A stretch of 64,000 bases of DNA from Aselliscus stoliczkanus (lineage: Eukaryota; Chordata; Mammalia; Chiroptera; Hipposideridae). Position numbers and translations under genes: made by a program. The notes under the pieces were generated by a model, which made no database searches, was not told the DNA's origin, and worked only from the letters and a program-made list of their open reading frames with translations. The stretch is taken from positions 52,481,001 through 52,545,000 of the forward strand of contig CM066732.1 in assembly GCA_033961575.1 (NCBI GenBank), read 5' to 3'. Each line of letters begins with the position of its first letter. The stretch's first letter is position 1. Below, piece after piece: positions 41,440-52,549 of the stretch.

Positions 41440-42315
41440 GAGACATGGCAGTGACTGCATAATCACAGCACCAGGAACAGTCATGCCCAACAAGCAGGGG
41501 CAAACCTGGCCCCGCAAGAGGGCTGGGCATCTCTTCCCCGCCAGGTGCCCACTCTCTAAAGGACTCTCCGATCACAGGAGGAACCAGAGCACAGGCCCAA
41601 CAGACATCCCCACGCCCCATTCATCAGCCCTAACAAGGCTTCCATGTCAAGGCTGGAGTTATCAGGTGTAGGACGCAGAAAGTACACTGCGGGAGGAGGA
41701 GTGGGTTGTATAATCAGGTGTGTGATTAGCCATGCTAACGACATTTATCATACTACAAGTAGAACTAATTTACAATAATTTAATCATTGATGAGCAACTG
41801 TGCAGGAAGAAGAGGCCAGGTTGTCAGGTTTTCACATATGGGCTCTTGACTACCATGTCCAGTGTGACCCTGAACTTGGGTAACTCTGGCAGGAAAGGCG
41901 GGGCCCAAATCTCAATGTGTTCACAAGAATGGTGGTCAACAAGTGCAGAGCAACCCAGGGATCACAGAGACCCTGCCGTCCAGAATGTCGTCTGAGTCCT
42001 GGACAACCTTCCACGACCGTGCATTTTGGAACTCGATTCACAAAGACAAACTGAGTATGAGAGGTGAGAAGGGGTGCCAGGCAGGCCTCACACCCGGACT
42101 GCCGATTCCAGGACTTGTGTCCTTTCTAAACAGATGCTGTGCATTCATGAGGCGCACCTGTGAGGCCTCACAAAGAACTATCTGGGGCCCAGCATCCCAG
42201 ATTCTGAAATTCTGGGGTGAGACAGGACCCTCAGAAACAGGACCCTCAGAAACATGTTCCACGTTGAAAGCCATGTACTGCAGGGCAAAAAGAAGGAGAC
42301 AGCCCAGGGTGGTAG
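41440..42315. other. Noncoding DNA, no feature recognised
   Basis: No gene recognised. The 10-bp motif CAGGACCCTCAGAAA occurs twice in tandem near 42224-42252, a short local duplication. Confidence 0.35.
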
Positions 42316-42319
42316 GAGG

Positions 42320-42475
42320 GCATGGGCTGGACTCTTCTCTGTATATTTGAAACTTAACTCCATCCTCTTACGAGCTCTCTGGGCCTCAGTGTCCTCATCT
42401 GCAAATGGGGATAATAATATCAACATCCTGAGAAAATACCACTGATGAGAAACTAAGTGAGAAAATGAAAATGAG
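42320..42475 (+). mobile_element. MIR SINE fragment
   Basis: TCTGGGCCTCAGTGTCCTCA, TCTGCAAATGGGGATAATAA and TATCAACATCCTGAGAAAAT follow the MIR centre-to-3' order. Confidence 0.75.
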
Positions 42476-42479
42476 AAAT

Positions 42480-44645
42480 GGAACATGGAAATGGAAACTG
42501 ATGAGAAAATGTCACTTAGACCTGACCAACAGGTAAACAAATATGAGCGCCCCTCCATTCCCTTGGATAGTAGATACCTGAACCAAGAACTCAAGGATGG
42601 GACAGATACTTCCTTTGTTACCAAGAGCGGATGGGGGAGGGGAGGGGGGAGGGGATTGAATCAAGGTCTATTGTACATGTTTTTAATTTAATGCTTAAAA
42701 AGCAAATTATAAAATACAAAACAAGCCACTCCCCAGGAACAGAGCACTCAGCTTTTTCTGCCAAAAGATCAGCCCGAGAGCACCCAGGCGGTCCTCTCAA
42801 CACACAATTACTGCAGCAGCTGCCCGGCCGACTACCCTTCGGGCACAGCTTCCTCCCCCAGCCCGGAGGGGGGCTCCAGTACTGTTTCCATTTGTGCTAT
42901 TTGAGAAAAACAAAAGGGTCAAATAAAAGGCATTCTCCTTTGCTAGGGAGTGCCCTGGAAAAGAAAATCAGAAATCCCCTTGTAGCTGAGACAAACGTTA
43001 GAGCTAGTCCAATGCTCTGCTTTCCTGGGGCTCAAGAAAGAGCTCTTTGATGTCTCCTCAGCCTTGACCTAACCCTGCTGGCTCTCTTCTGGCTCCCTGG
43101 CCAGTGACCCAGACACTCCTGTTGGTGATCGTGGGGGCAGCAGCCAAGCAGTGATGTGGCAAAGGCTCACAGCCAGAAGACTTTGGCAGCAATGGTAGCT
43201 TCAGTGCAAGCCTGCGGGGGCTGTCCCCCTTTTTCAAGTCAAGCAGTTCTGACCTCTCAGCTCCGTTCTCCACTATCCATGGCCCCTGGCAGGTCCAGCG
43301 GTGGAGGGAGGGGCTCTGCGAACAGCAGTTCAAATACCCCAGGAGTTCATGACTCAGCCCTCTGCTGCCCTCGCACCTCAGATCACAGAGAACCTCGCTA
43401 CCAAATCTTAGGTGCTCTCAGTTGGCTCTGGAGGGAAAAAACCTGGCTTCAGCCAGCCTTGGGGATGCTCCATCTGTCAAAGCTGGAAGCTTAATGAGCT
43501 GGTGATGGGGAGAAAAAGGCCCCATCATTTTCAAGCTAGACTTAGTCCTGGCTGCCTAATTGTGCCCAGCTGTTCCCCGACTCCCTCCCAACCTGGTTTC
43601 CACTGTCCAACGAGAGGTCCCGACTGGCTGGCCGCACAGGGAAGGTGCGGGGCAGGCCAGTTAACGGTCAAACTGGATTCCAAAGCTCAACACAGAGAAA
43701 CCCATGCCATTTAACCCTGTGGCCCACAGATGCTCTCTGCAACCCCCACATCCCCCACCAGAAGCATGCATCTGGCTTGGAGAAGCAGTCCGTATTGAAA
43801 AAGTAATTCTAATAATAATACAGAGTTGTGTAACTCTGGGTAGTTAAAACATTGACTTTTTTAAGGTAAGATTTTACCTTAAAAAAAAATCTAGATTCTG
43901 GGTTTCTCTTACAATCCTGAAGAGTCTGCCCCACAGGCCTGTGTTCAGTGCTGCTGATCAGCTCGCACTGGGCAGCTGCTGCCCCAGGAGGGGGTGGGAG
44001 CTCCGACTGCAGCATCTCCACCATGCCCTACAGCCCTCCACACTTGAGCCCTTGAAAACCTTTGTGTTTGTCACGCCTGACGACAGTTTCCTGACCAGGG
44101 CTTTGGTTTTTTCCGTCTGTGCAATGGCAAGTTAAGGAGCCCAGCCTGACCCCACCAGCCCTCAGAGGGCTGAGCGAAGGGATGCCTCTGGCCTGGGACA
44201 GAGAACAGCGGCAGTTAAACAAACCAGGCTCCCTGCTGTGGAGGTGTTTGGTGAAAGGCACATGCATTCCTCTCTGGGGTGACAGCCATCCTCAGAGTCA
44301 CCCGTCACTGCCCACCCCACGGGCATCCCTCTGCAGCCAGCCAGGGCAGCCTCTGCCATCAACAGCTCCGGGGGGAAGGGGGGGCATGCATTCACTGAAG
44401 CCCTCAGAGGGGCTGTGACTTCCCACCCTCTCTACCCACCAACCCCTTCCATGGCCAGATTGACTAAAGGATAAGTTAGAAGAAACCTGATGTGTCTCAA
44501 AGGAGAAGGGGTTTGGGGGGATGAGCTGGGGGTGGGGAGCAGTGCTTGCTTGGAGCTCATTACGGGGAGGACGCCCAGTCAGGCAAGGGGCACTCCTGCC
44601 CACCTCTAATTGCATACCCCATTTTGCCTGCTCCACTCAGCCAAC
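42480..44645. other. Single-copy noncoding DNA
   Basis: More than 2 kb of GC-moderate sequence. Overlapping frames of 60-139 codons on both strands show no recognisable domain. A short perfect inverted repeat TTAAGGTAA-TTACCTTAA lies at 43860-43882. A GGGGAGGGGAGGGGGGAGGGG run at 42630-42653 is a local G-rich patch. No RNA gene. Confidence 0.35.
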
Positions 44646-44649
44646 CCGC

Positions 44650-45010
44650 AGAGCAGCCCGACGTTTAAAGATTACCAAGGCGAGTTTGTAAGGAAGCCGC
44701 TCCCTCTTTGTCTGTCCTTGGGCCAACAGTAGCAGAAGGGGTACTAATTAGCGGGTGAATTATTAGCTTCCCATGGTGCACTGCAGGGACATTAAAAATG
44801 AGGGGGCTTTGCTGCTCGCCTTTAGATGGTTGGTCTTGGTTTAATATATTCGTGTTTCTAGGTGAGCAGCAGGGGACAGTTTTTATGATTATAATTGTTG
44901 CATAATTACTGGCCTAAGGTTGCCTATTGTTAAATAAAAATGCTGAGATACTAATGTTTTATTGAACAGTACAAGGAGATAAAATTGTAATATCTTTTCC
45001 TGAGCAGTCA
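44650..45010. promoter_or_regulatory. Candidate conserved enhancer
   Basis: 360 bp of AT-rich, non-repetitive sequence between GC-rich flanks. It contains TAATTA at 44745-44750 and again at 44903-44908, TTAGCTTCCCATGGTGCACT, GGTGAGCAGCAGGGGACAG, TTTATGATTATAATTGTTGC and TTGCCTATTGTTAAATAAAA. This is the most enhancer-like block in the window by composition; the call rests on composition and motifs alone. Confidence 0.5.
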
Positions 45011-45014
45011 AAGC

Positions 45015-45400
45015 TGCTCCTCTACAGCCTAGTGACAGCCCTTAGTGGCCCTACGGAAGGGGGGGATGGGCTCTGTCTCCTGGGCTGGGAGTCACGTGCA
45101 AAACATTGGCTTCTGGGAGTGGGAGAGGGAAGGTGCAGAGAAGGAAAGGGCAGCAAAGGGTTGAGACCTGGGTTAACGCACATGCACTGGACATGAAGGT
45201 TAACTCTCAGCCAGCTGGTCCCGGGGCAGCAGAATGCCACCAACGGCTGTTCCCAGGAAGGACATCTATCCTGCCATAGTAACAGAAGGGACACGGAGGC
45301 AGGGACACCGCGGGCTGCCGAGTCAGGGATGTAGCCACCATGAGTGCACTGCACGGTCTAACATCCCTCCCTTGGCAACTCCTTTCTTTTTTAAAATAAA
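45015..45400. other. Noncoding DNA upstream of the U6 pseudogene
   Basis: No gene recognised. The TTTTTTAAAATAAAAAATAT segment at 45389-45406 adjoins the pseudogene 3' end and may be the tail of its retroposition. Confidence 0.35.
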
Positions 45401-45402
45401 AA

Positions 45403-45506
45403 ATATATGGAACGCGTCACAAATTTGCATGTCGTCCTTGCACAGAGCCATGCTAATCTTCTCTGTATCGTTCCAATTTCAGTGTATGTGCTCCCGAAGT
45501 AAGCAC
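45403..45506 (-). pseudogene. U6 spliceosomal snRNA pseudogene
   Basis: The minus strand reads as U6 snRNA from 45506 to about 45403. It has GTGCTTACTTCGGGAGCAC, AATTGGAACGATACAGAGAAG, ATTAGCATGGCTC, AAGGACGACATGC and the 3' TTCCATATATTTTT. Nearly the full 107-nt length is kept, but changes lie in the catalytic region (GCGCAAGGATGACACGC is altered to GTGCAAGGACGACATGC) and in the 5' hairpin. No proximal sequence element or TATA box at the usual distance is evident, so it is most likely an inactive retroposed copy. Confidence 0.9.
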
Positions 45507-45509
45507 CCT

Positions 45510-46155
45510 AGGCAACTCTTAAAACTCAGTCCGTCAAGTCAATAGGACGTCACCTGGAACCACCAGGTAACAGATCTTTAATATTTCTTGAACCCACCTC
45601 TTCCTCCTCATGTACCAACTCACCATGCCCAAGAGGCCATGCCCAGGACCTCCTAACCACCTACCTGCCTCTAGTGTCTCCTGCCTGTGACCTATCTTGC
45701 ACAGTTTGCTGAGATTTCTGCAACCAGGCAAGGGATGCCTCCTGCCAGGACCGACCACAGGAAGAAAACAAATAGCATGTGCGTCAGACCCGCTGCCTGA
45801 CCAGGACAGAAAAGCAGCAAAAAGGGTGGGAAATGCCGTTCGATTTAGACAAAAAGCAATTGCTGGGCCAGTTTGGTCCGATCCCTCCAGCATCCCATCC
45901 TTCAGAGGGATGACGTGAAATGGCCCCTTTCTCACTGCTCTCCCTGGTGTGGACAGCCGGGAAGAGGGAGGCAGGGTGGGCAGAGTGCACCTGAACCTCA
46001 GGAAGTCACAGGGAGCGGCAGCTTCTTCCCCAGAAGAGACCTTCCCCTGGCCTTCCCGAGGCCCGGCCTAGCAGGCGCTCCTACTTCGTGGCCAAGATTT
46101 TCACAGCAGGTATAAAACAGAAACCAATTTTCCTGCCTACACGTTTCCATATGGT
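45510..46155. other. Noncoding DNA, no feature recognised
   Basis: Frames of 68-133 codons on both strands at 45534-46115 overlap and match nothing recognised. No gene supported. Confidence 0.35.
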
Positions 46156-46159
46156 TCTT

Positions 46160-46340
46160 CCAAGGTGAGCCTCAGTCTTGTGGAAAGAGCCCCCGGGCTG
46201 GGAGTCAGTCAGCCTGCGGTTTGATCCCGGCTCTGCCACCCGTCTGCAATCTTAGACAAGTCACCTCAGCTCTCACCTTTGGGACAGAAACCACATCGCC
46301 ACTCTGCCTACCGCACACAATGCATGTGATAGCTAAACAG
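46160..46340 (+). mobile_element. MIR SINE
   Basis: CTTGTGGAAAGAGCCCCCGG, GGAGTCAGTCAGCCTGCGGT, GATCCCGGCTCTGCCACCC and CTTAGACAAGTCACCTCAGC in order. Confidence 0.85.
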
Positions 46341-46349
46341 ACATCAAAG

Positions 46350-46480
46350 AATCAAGGACTGTCGGGGTCAGAAAGAGTTCACCTGGTCCAATTTCTTTCC
46401 AAATGTGCGGAATCTTTCCAGAGCATTCCTGACAGATGTTCACCCTCCCTCCGCAGGAAGATGAAGACCCCAGAATGCTC
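46350..46480 (+). mobile_element. Ancient interspersed repeat fragment
   Basis: AATCAAGGACTGTCGGGGTC, AGAAAGAGTTCACCTGGTCC and AATTTCTTTCCAAATGTGCG resemble an old mammalian repeat that also occurs inverted near 63665-63760. I cannot name the family with certainty. Confidence 0.4.
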
Positions 46481-46489
46481 AGAGCCACT

Positions 46490-47860
46490 CCCACTGGGGC
46501 CGGGCGGCTCTGACTGTGCCTCCGTGTGTGAGCTGAGACCTGCCCGGCCCTGGTCCAGGGCGGCCCTGAATGGCACCTTCTTCACACAGTTTGCCCTGCA
46601 GGAATTTGAGGGGAGTGATTTCCTGCCCTTGGTCTGTTCTCCTCCAGGACAGCTGTCCCAGATTCCTCCGCCATTCGTCATGTTGTAAGTCCTTTATTAC
46701 CTTCTGCCTCTGAACCCTCCCCTCAGACATCCCACCCATCCTGCACTGGACGAGAACCCAGCTCCATATGCAACCTGGCCAACCTAGAACACAATGACCT
46801 CCCTCAATCTTGTCACTCTGCTCCTAGTAATGCGACCTACAGCTGTGCAAGCTGTTTAGCAGGGATTATACATCACCCAGTGGGCTCCTGTTCAGCCTGT
46901 GCTCAACGAAATCGTCCAGATCTTTTTCACATAAATGGTTTTCACTTGGAAAATGAAAGGTCTCATCCTTCCCGTATGAGTACAATTGAAAACAAATGTA
47001 TGATTTTATACTTCTTTCTGTTTTGTTTCAGTTTGGATATCTTTCTAAGTCCTGCCTCTGTCACCCATGCTTGAATTGGAAAGCTCTGCCTTCAGCTGTA
47101 TCAGCTGTGCACTTGTTAAGCAAACCTTGACCATCTTAGATGAAAAGTGTTAACGGTGCTGATTGATGGGGACCCTATTGTATCAGAGTGAATGGAGTTA
47201 TCAAGACTCCAAATAAGACTCATTAAGTTAGTAAATTGAGGGGAAAGAGCACAGGTCACCAAAACTTTGGGTAAAAAAATAAACGTAAAAGAGGAGGAAA
47301 TGCCTAATGTTTGCATTTGTGCTCCCAGAATGAGGGGACCCCAAGGTCCCAAGATCACAGTTGGACTAGACCAGGTAAAGGTAAGATTACATAAATCTAA
47401 TCCACTCTTACTTCACTCACTCTCCTGGAAACAGGGTCCCTAGCTGATGATAATGATGTAACCATGAAACAAACTACATGCAAATAAAGGAAGGAGTTAG
47501 GATGATGCAACATATGGTCTCATTCACTTTGTCTTGGTGGACTCACCTCCTAGTCAGAAGGAGACACATAAATTATTTGTAAAGGATTTGAAACGAGCCT
47601 GCATCCTGGAGCCCCCACACCTGTTGTTTTTCCCGTGGGTTCAGCTGCAACCTGCACTAATGAGTCAAGAAGTTGCACATGCACGTCCCCGCCCTTCAGC
47701 GGAGTTGCCTGGAAGGACCTTGGCCCGGGAAACAGTGGAGAGCGACATTCTCTGGAATGTGTTTGGAGATGTTACAGCGCTTTCCCTGTCTCCAATGCTG
47801 GTTCAGGCATACAGAGGCCCTTCAGAGGGGAAAGCACAGGTAAAACCAAGTATATTCATT
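46490..47860. other. Noncoding DNA, no feature recognised
   Basis: The 155-codon frame at 46221-46688 begins in the MIR and has no recognisable domain. AT-rich unique sequence follows to 47860. No RNA gene or splice pair is convincing. Confidence 0.35.
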
Positions 47861-47864
47861 TCCC

Positions 47865-48330
47865 GAAGCTTCTGAATCAAATGACCACAAACTTGATGGC
47901 TTAAAACAGGAGCCATTTCTTCTCCCATCGCTCTGGAAACCAGAAGTCCAGAATCCGTTTCGCTGGGCCAAAGTCAAAGTGGCAGCAGGCCCACACTCCC
48001 TCCGGAGTCTCTAGGGGACAATCTCTTCCTTGTTTCCTCCAGCTCCCAGTGGCTGCTAACATTCCTTGGCTGTGGACACGTCACTCCAACCTCTGTCTCC
48101 ATAGTCACACGGCCTCTTCTGCCTGTCAAACTTCCCTCTTCCTTTCTCTTATGAGTATAGGACACTTGTGAATGGTTAGGGTCCACATAGCTAATCCAGG
48201 ATAATCTCTCCACTCTTCATTTAATCACATCTGCAAAGACCCTTTTTTCTTAGAGCATAATGTTTACAGTTTCCAGGGCTTGGATCCTGATATGTCTTGG
48301 GGTGGCCATTTTTCAGCCTATTATACCCAG
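47865..48330 (+). mobile_element. LTR-like repeat (family uncertain)
   Basis: TGACCACAAACTTGATGGCT, TAAAACAGGAGCCATTTCTT, CAGAAGTCCAGAATCCG, GGCCCACACTCCCTCCGGAG, CTGTGGACACGTCACTCCAA, AATCCAGGATAATCTCTCC, CACATCTGCAAAGACCC and GGGTGGCCATTTTTCAGCC. This is the order of a common old mammalian LTR-type repeat, of the same kind as 63170-63565. Confidence 0.65.
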
Positions 48331-48334
48331 AATC

Positions 48335-49235
48335 AGTAAAAAAAATTTAAAATGTTGACCAGAACAAAACTAGCGATGGAAACCCACCTAGGCAGGGATC
48401 AAACATCCTGGCATAAGCACTCCTTAGTCAGCATCCTGGGAAAGGTTACACACCCAGCTCTCAACAGCTGGTTGGGAAACCAGCAGAGGAATGTATAATA
48501 TGTACAAAATCACTCCAGGAATGCATAAAACATTATTACCAGTTCCCAAAGGAGAAGTGAACCAGGGCCCACGGGTAGAGAAAACAGGTCATTTAAATCT
48601 CTACAAAGATGTAACTGTCGTGACACATACCACTATACGTCCCGTCAGCACAGAAACAGGCAAGCTGAGTGCTGCAGGTGGGATTCTGGCAGCACACTCT
48701 GATATGGAATGAGCATGCAGGGTATTCATGCAGGCATGTCCTTGGGAAGGAGAGAAAGGAAGCCGGAAGGGAGAAGAAGAAGTTGAGGTACAATGTAGGC
48801 CCAGCAAAGCCTCAGCCTGGCCCACAAGGAGCTCTGCGTTGGAATGGTCTCAGAATCATCCTGAGCTGGGGCAACATGATCATGCCTTTATACTCTCACA
48901 TCAACTTAGTCATCTGATGTGGGCCACCAGGGAAGAGGTGTGACCTTGGGCAAGGCAGCTGAGATAATCCCTGGAGGTAAGGAGAGCATTTGCTGACTGC
49001 TTTCCCAGCAGCTGGGCAGCAATCCCTTTCTTGAAGTGGCCTCTGGGCCACGCATCACAGAGACCATGATTTTGGGGGAATATGTTCTCAGCCATCCCTG
49101 AGCACTGAGGCATCATGACGGAGTGACCTCGGGACAGATAAACCTTCCAGGTAGAATGTCCATGGCTCATGTTATTTTTTTGTTTTGTTGAGTCTTGTTT
49201 GTGTTTCATTTAAAACATTTTCAAGAAACTTGCCA
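48335..49235. other. Noncoding DNA, no feature recognised
   Basis: No gene is recognised. Text at 48350-48480 has some LTR-like character but no clear family match. Confidence 0.35.
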
Positions 49236-49239
49236 TCTA

Positions 49240-49344
49240 GGGCCGGCTGAGTGGCGCTGTGGTTAAGCACTGGCTTTGGAAGCCAGCGGCCCCGGTTTGG
49301 TCCCACATATGAGGGCCAGTGACACTGCCCTCAAAAAAAAAAAA
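49240..49344 (+). mobile_element. tRNA-headed SINE, short form
   Basis: GGGCCGGCTGAGTGGCGCTG head, GCTTTGGAAGCCAGC hairpin segment, GGTTTGGTCCCACATATGAG and CCAGTGACACTGCCCTC plus an A tail. The target-site duplication AACTTGCCATCTA is perfect on both sides. Confidence 0.93.
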
Positions 49345-49591
49345 GCAACTTGCCATCTAAATAAATTAAGGTCCTTTAAAAAACATTTATTGCCAGAAAC
49401 AAGAAAAAGATGTTCACTCTCATCGCTTCTATTCAATACTATGTTGAAGGTTCCAGCCAGAGTAATCAGGCTAGAAAATGGAATAAAAGTCATCGAAATT
49501 GGAAAGGAGTAAGTAAGACTATCTCTAGTCCAGGTGACATGATCATGCATGTGGAAAATCCTAAGGAATCCACTTAAAAAACTATATATTT

Positions 49592-49741
49592 GGGGCCAGT
49601 GGAGCAGCTCAGTGGGTTAAGAGCTTGCTCAAGAGTGCGAGCTGAGCTCTGAGCAACAGCAGTTCGATGCCCAGCCTGAACTGAGCTGCCGTTGAGCTGC
49701 CAACAGGTGGCAGGATGGCTCAGTTAAAAAAAAAAAAAAAA
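49592..49741 (+). mobile_element. tRNA-headed SINE, second body type, inside the L1
   Basis: Same family as 19219-19371 and 19425-19573: GAGCTTGCTCAAGAGTGCG, CTGAGCAACAGCAGTTCGA, CTGCCAACAGGTGGCAGG and GGATGGCTCAG, with an A tail. Target-site duplication ACTATATATTT / GCTATATATTT. The CTCF-like core is at 49700-49713. It interrupts the L1, so it is younger. Confidence 0.9.
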
Positions 49742-49891
49742 GCTATATATTTAATAATGAGTTCAGCAAGTTTGCAGAATACAAGATCAATATACAAAAG
49801 TCAGTTGTATTTCTCTACACTTGCAATGAATGTATCTTAAAATAAAATTCAAAAAACAATTTCATTTACAATAGCATTAAAATACCTTTTC

Positions 49892-50000
49892 GGGGGCCGG
49901 CCGTGTGGCGTGGTGGTTGAGTGCTGGCTTGGGAGGCCGGCAGCCCCAGTTCGGGTCCCACATATGAGAGCCAGTGACACTGCCCTCAAAAAAAAAAAAA
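49892..50000 (+). mobile_element. tRNA-headed SINE, short form, inside the L1
   Basis: GGGGCCGGCCGTGTGGCGTG head, CTGGCTTGGGAGGCCGGCAG segment (hairpin slightly changed), GTTCGGGTCCCACATATGAG and CCAGTGACACTGCCCTC plus an A tail. The target-site duplication AAAATACCTTTTC is perfect. Confidence 0.93.
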
Positions 50001-51734
50001 ATACCTTTTCAATAAATTTAATAGAAGTACAAAACTTATACTCAGAATGCTACAAAACATTGTTGAAAGAAATTAAAGAAGGCCTAAATAAATGGAAAGA
50101 TATTCTAGGCTCATGGATCAGGTGACTTCATATTAAGGTGTTAATACTACCCAAAGCAAGCTACAGATTCAACACAATCCCTAGCAAAGTTCCAAGGGCC
50201 TGCTTTTGTAGAAAAGGAAAGCTGATCCTTAAATTCATATGGAATTGCGAGGGGCCCCAAATAGCCAAAAACAATCTTGGAAAAGAAGAATGAAGTTGGA
50301 GGACTCACACTTGCAGATTTCAAAACTTGCTATAAGCTATAGTCATCAAAACAGTGTGTCCCTAAACCTAAGAGTAGACATATAAACCAATGGGGTAAAT
50401 TCAGTCCAGAAACAAATCCACACACCTACGGACAACTTATTTTTCACGAGGGTGCTAAGACCATTCAATGAGGAAAGAATAGTCTCTCCAACAGATGATG
50501 CTGGGAAGACCAGATATTCACAAGTAAAAAAAAAAAAGAAGTTAAATTCCTTCATCACAGCATATTCAAAAATTAACTCAAAATGGATAAAGACCTAAAT
50601 GTAGGAGATAAAACTATAAAACTCAGAAGAAAGCATAGGTGTAAATCTTAGTGACCTTGGATTAGGCCAAGTGTCTTAGGTAAGACAATAAAAACATAAG
50701 AACAAAAGAAATATAGATAAATTGAACTTCTAAAATAAAGCTTTTGTGTTTCAAAGGGCACCATTTAAGAATGTAGAAAAATGCTTAAAAATCATATAAC
50801 TGATAATGAACTTGTATCTAGAATATATAAAGAACTGTTACAATTTACCAAAAAGATAAACAACCCAATTAAAAATGGGCAAAGAATCTAAATAGACATT
50901 TCTCCAAAGAAAATATGCAAATGGCCAGTAAGCACATGAAAAGATGCTCCCATCATTAGCCATCAGAGAAATGCAAATCAAAATTACTCTGAGATACCAT
51001 TTCCCACCCACAAGAACGGCTATGATTGAAAAGACGAAAATAACAAGTGTTGGTGAGGATGCAGAGAAATCAGTACCCACCCATTGGTGGGAATGTAAAC
51101 TGATGCAGCCACTTTGGAAGATAGTCTGGGAATTCTTCAAAAGGATAAACACGATTACCTAATGACCTCACAGTTCCACCCCTAGGTGGATACATATCCA
51201 GGAGAAATGAAAACATGTGTTCACCAAAAGCTTACATGTTCACGGAAGCATTATTTTTAATAGCCAAAAAGCAAAAACAACCCAAACAATTATTCACTAG
51301 TAAAAGAATAAAACAATGTGATCTATTCATACAATGGAAAATTATTTGGCTATAAAATGGAACAAAATATTAATACATGCTACAATGTGCATAAATCTTG
51401 TAAACATGGCACTAAGTGAAAGACATGCAGAAAAAAGCCACATATTGTGATTCCACTTATATGAAACACCTTGAGTAGGCAAATCCATAGAGACAGAATA
51501 TAGACTGGAAGTTGACCAAGGCTGTGGGAAGTAGGAGGAAAATGGGAAGAGACTGCTAATGAGCACAAAGTTTCTTTTTGGAGTGATGAAAATGTATTAA
51601 AATTGATTGTGGTGATGGTTGCACAACTGTAAGTGTGCTAGAAACCATTGAATTGTATACCTTAAATGAGTGGATTGTCTGGCATATGAGTTATATATAT
51701 ATCTCAATACAGCTGTTATTTAAAAAAACAAACA

Positions 51735-51835
51735 TTTAAGTGCCCATAATATACAAAATCGATTATTTTATAGGTGGAGGAGTAGCTTAGGTTGCTGAGC
51801 ACCTGGTTGGGTGTGGACCTACACACACATCTCCT
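51735..51835. other. Short noncoding spacer
   Basis: A piece with AGTAGCTTAGGTTGCTGAGC looks a little like an A-box but has no matching B box, so it is not called a tRNA. Confidence 0.3.
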
Positions 51836-51839
51836 ATAG

Positions 51840-52545
51840 CTCGTCAAACAGTCTGGGCCTTCTGTCTATCCTCACTGCCACACCGCATGCAAACTGCAAT
51901 CACTCCAGCCTGGTCCGTGTAATGGCCTCCAGCGTACCCTCCTAGCCAGTCTCCCTGCAGCCAGAGCACTCTTTGTAAAGTGCAAATATCAACAGTACCA
52001 TGTGGAAAGTTTCCCGTGACTTGCTGCTGCCCCAGAGAAAACCCCCGCAATCCTTCCCATGGTCCACCCGACCTGCTCCTGCAGAAGGTCCCTCACCTTC
52101 TCCCTCATCTCTCACCGCACTTCCGCTCACTGCCCTGTCTCCATTCCCCAAATACTACAAGCCCTTCCCAGCCGAGGTCCTGCCCGCACTGTTCTTTCTA
52201 CTTGAAGCACTCTTGCTACCTCTACTCCTAACTCCTACTCATCCTTTACTCTCAGCTGAAAAAGAAACACTTCTTGGGGAAGTCATCTTTGGTCCCTGAC
52301 CCCCAGAAGAGATCAAGTCACCTCACTGCATGTTCTTCTTATAACGCCTGGAAATCTCCTTGCAGGCACTGATCACATTTTTACCTAAATCATTATTTGT
52401 ATGATGTCACCTTCCTGCTGTACGATAAGCTCCATGAGAGCAGGGTATGGCCATGTTGTCCATCTTTTCTATCCACAAAACCTAACATGCTGCCCATAAT
52501 GGAGAAAGTAAGAATAGTTGCTGAATGAATGAGTAAACAGGTGAA
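51840..52545 (+). mobile_element. Long L2 LINE 3' part
   Basis: About 700 bp in good L2 order: CTGCAATCACTCCAGCCTGG, CCCTGCAGCCAGAGCACTCT, TCCCGTGACTTGCTGCTGCC, CAGCCGAGGTCCTGCCCGCA, TTGAAGCACTCTTGCTACC, GGAAGTCATCTTTGGTCCC, GATAAGCTCCATGAGAGCAG, and a tail of TGCTGAATGAATGAGTAAAC. Confidence 0.92.
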
Positions 52546-52549
52546 GTGT

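Larger units (their letters stand above)
49392..51730 (+). mobile_element. 5'-truncated L1 LINE, 3' part of ORF2 plus 3' UTR
   Basis: About 2.1 kb of L1 after removing two SINEs. The 5' part follows L1 ORF2 RT to C-terminal coding order (AAAAAGATGTTCACTCTCAT, GAGTTCAGCAAGTTTGCAGA, AAATTAAAGAAGGCCTAAAT, ATGGCCAGTAAGCACATGAA). The 3' UTR has CAATGGAAAATTATTTGGC, ATGGTTGCACAACTGTAAG and ends TACAGCTGTTATTTAAAA. Frameshifts and stops abound, and no frame exceeds about 105 codons. A weak AACATTTA flank duplication (49382 and about 51733) suggests the insertion limits. L1MA/MB-like by resemblance; dead. Confidence 0.88.

Noticed and set aside
51775..51835. tRNA-like text after the L1 (AGTAGCTTAGGTTGCTGAGC)
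   Set aside because: It lacks a B box and a foldable cloverleaf, so it is not called a tRNA.
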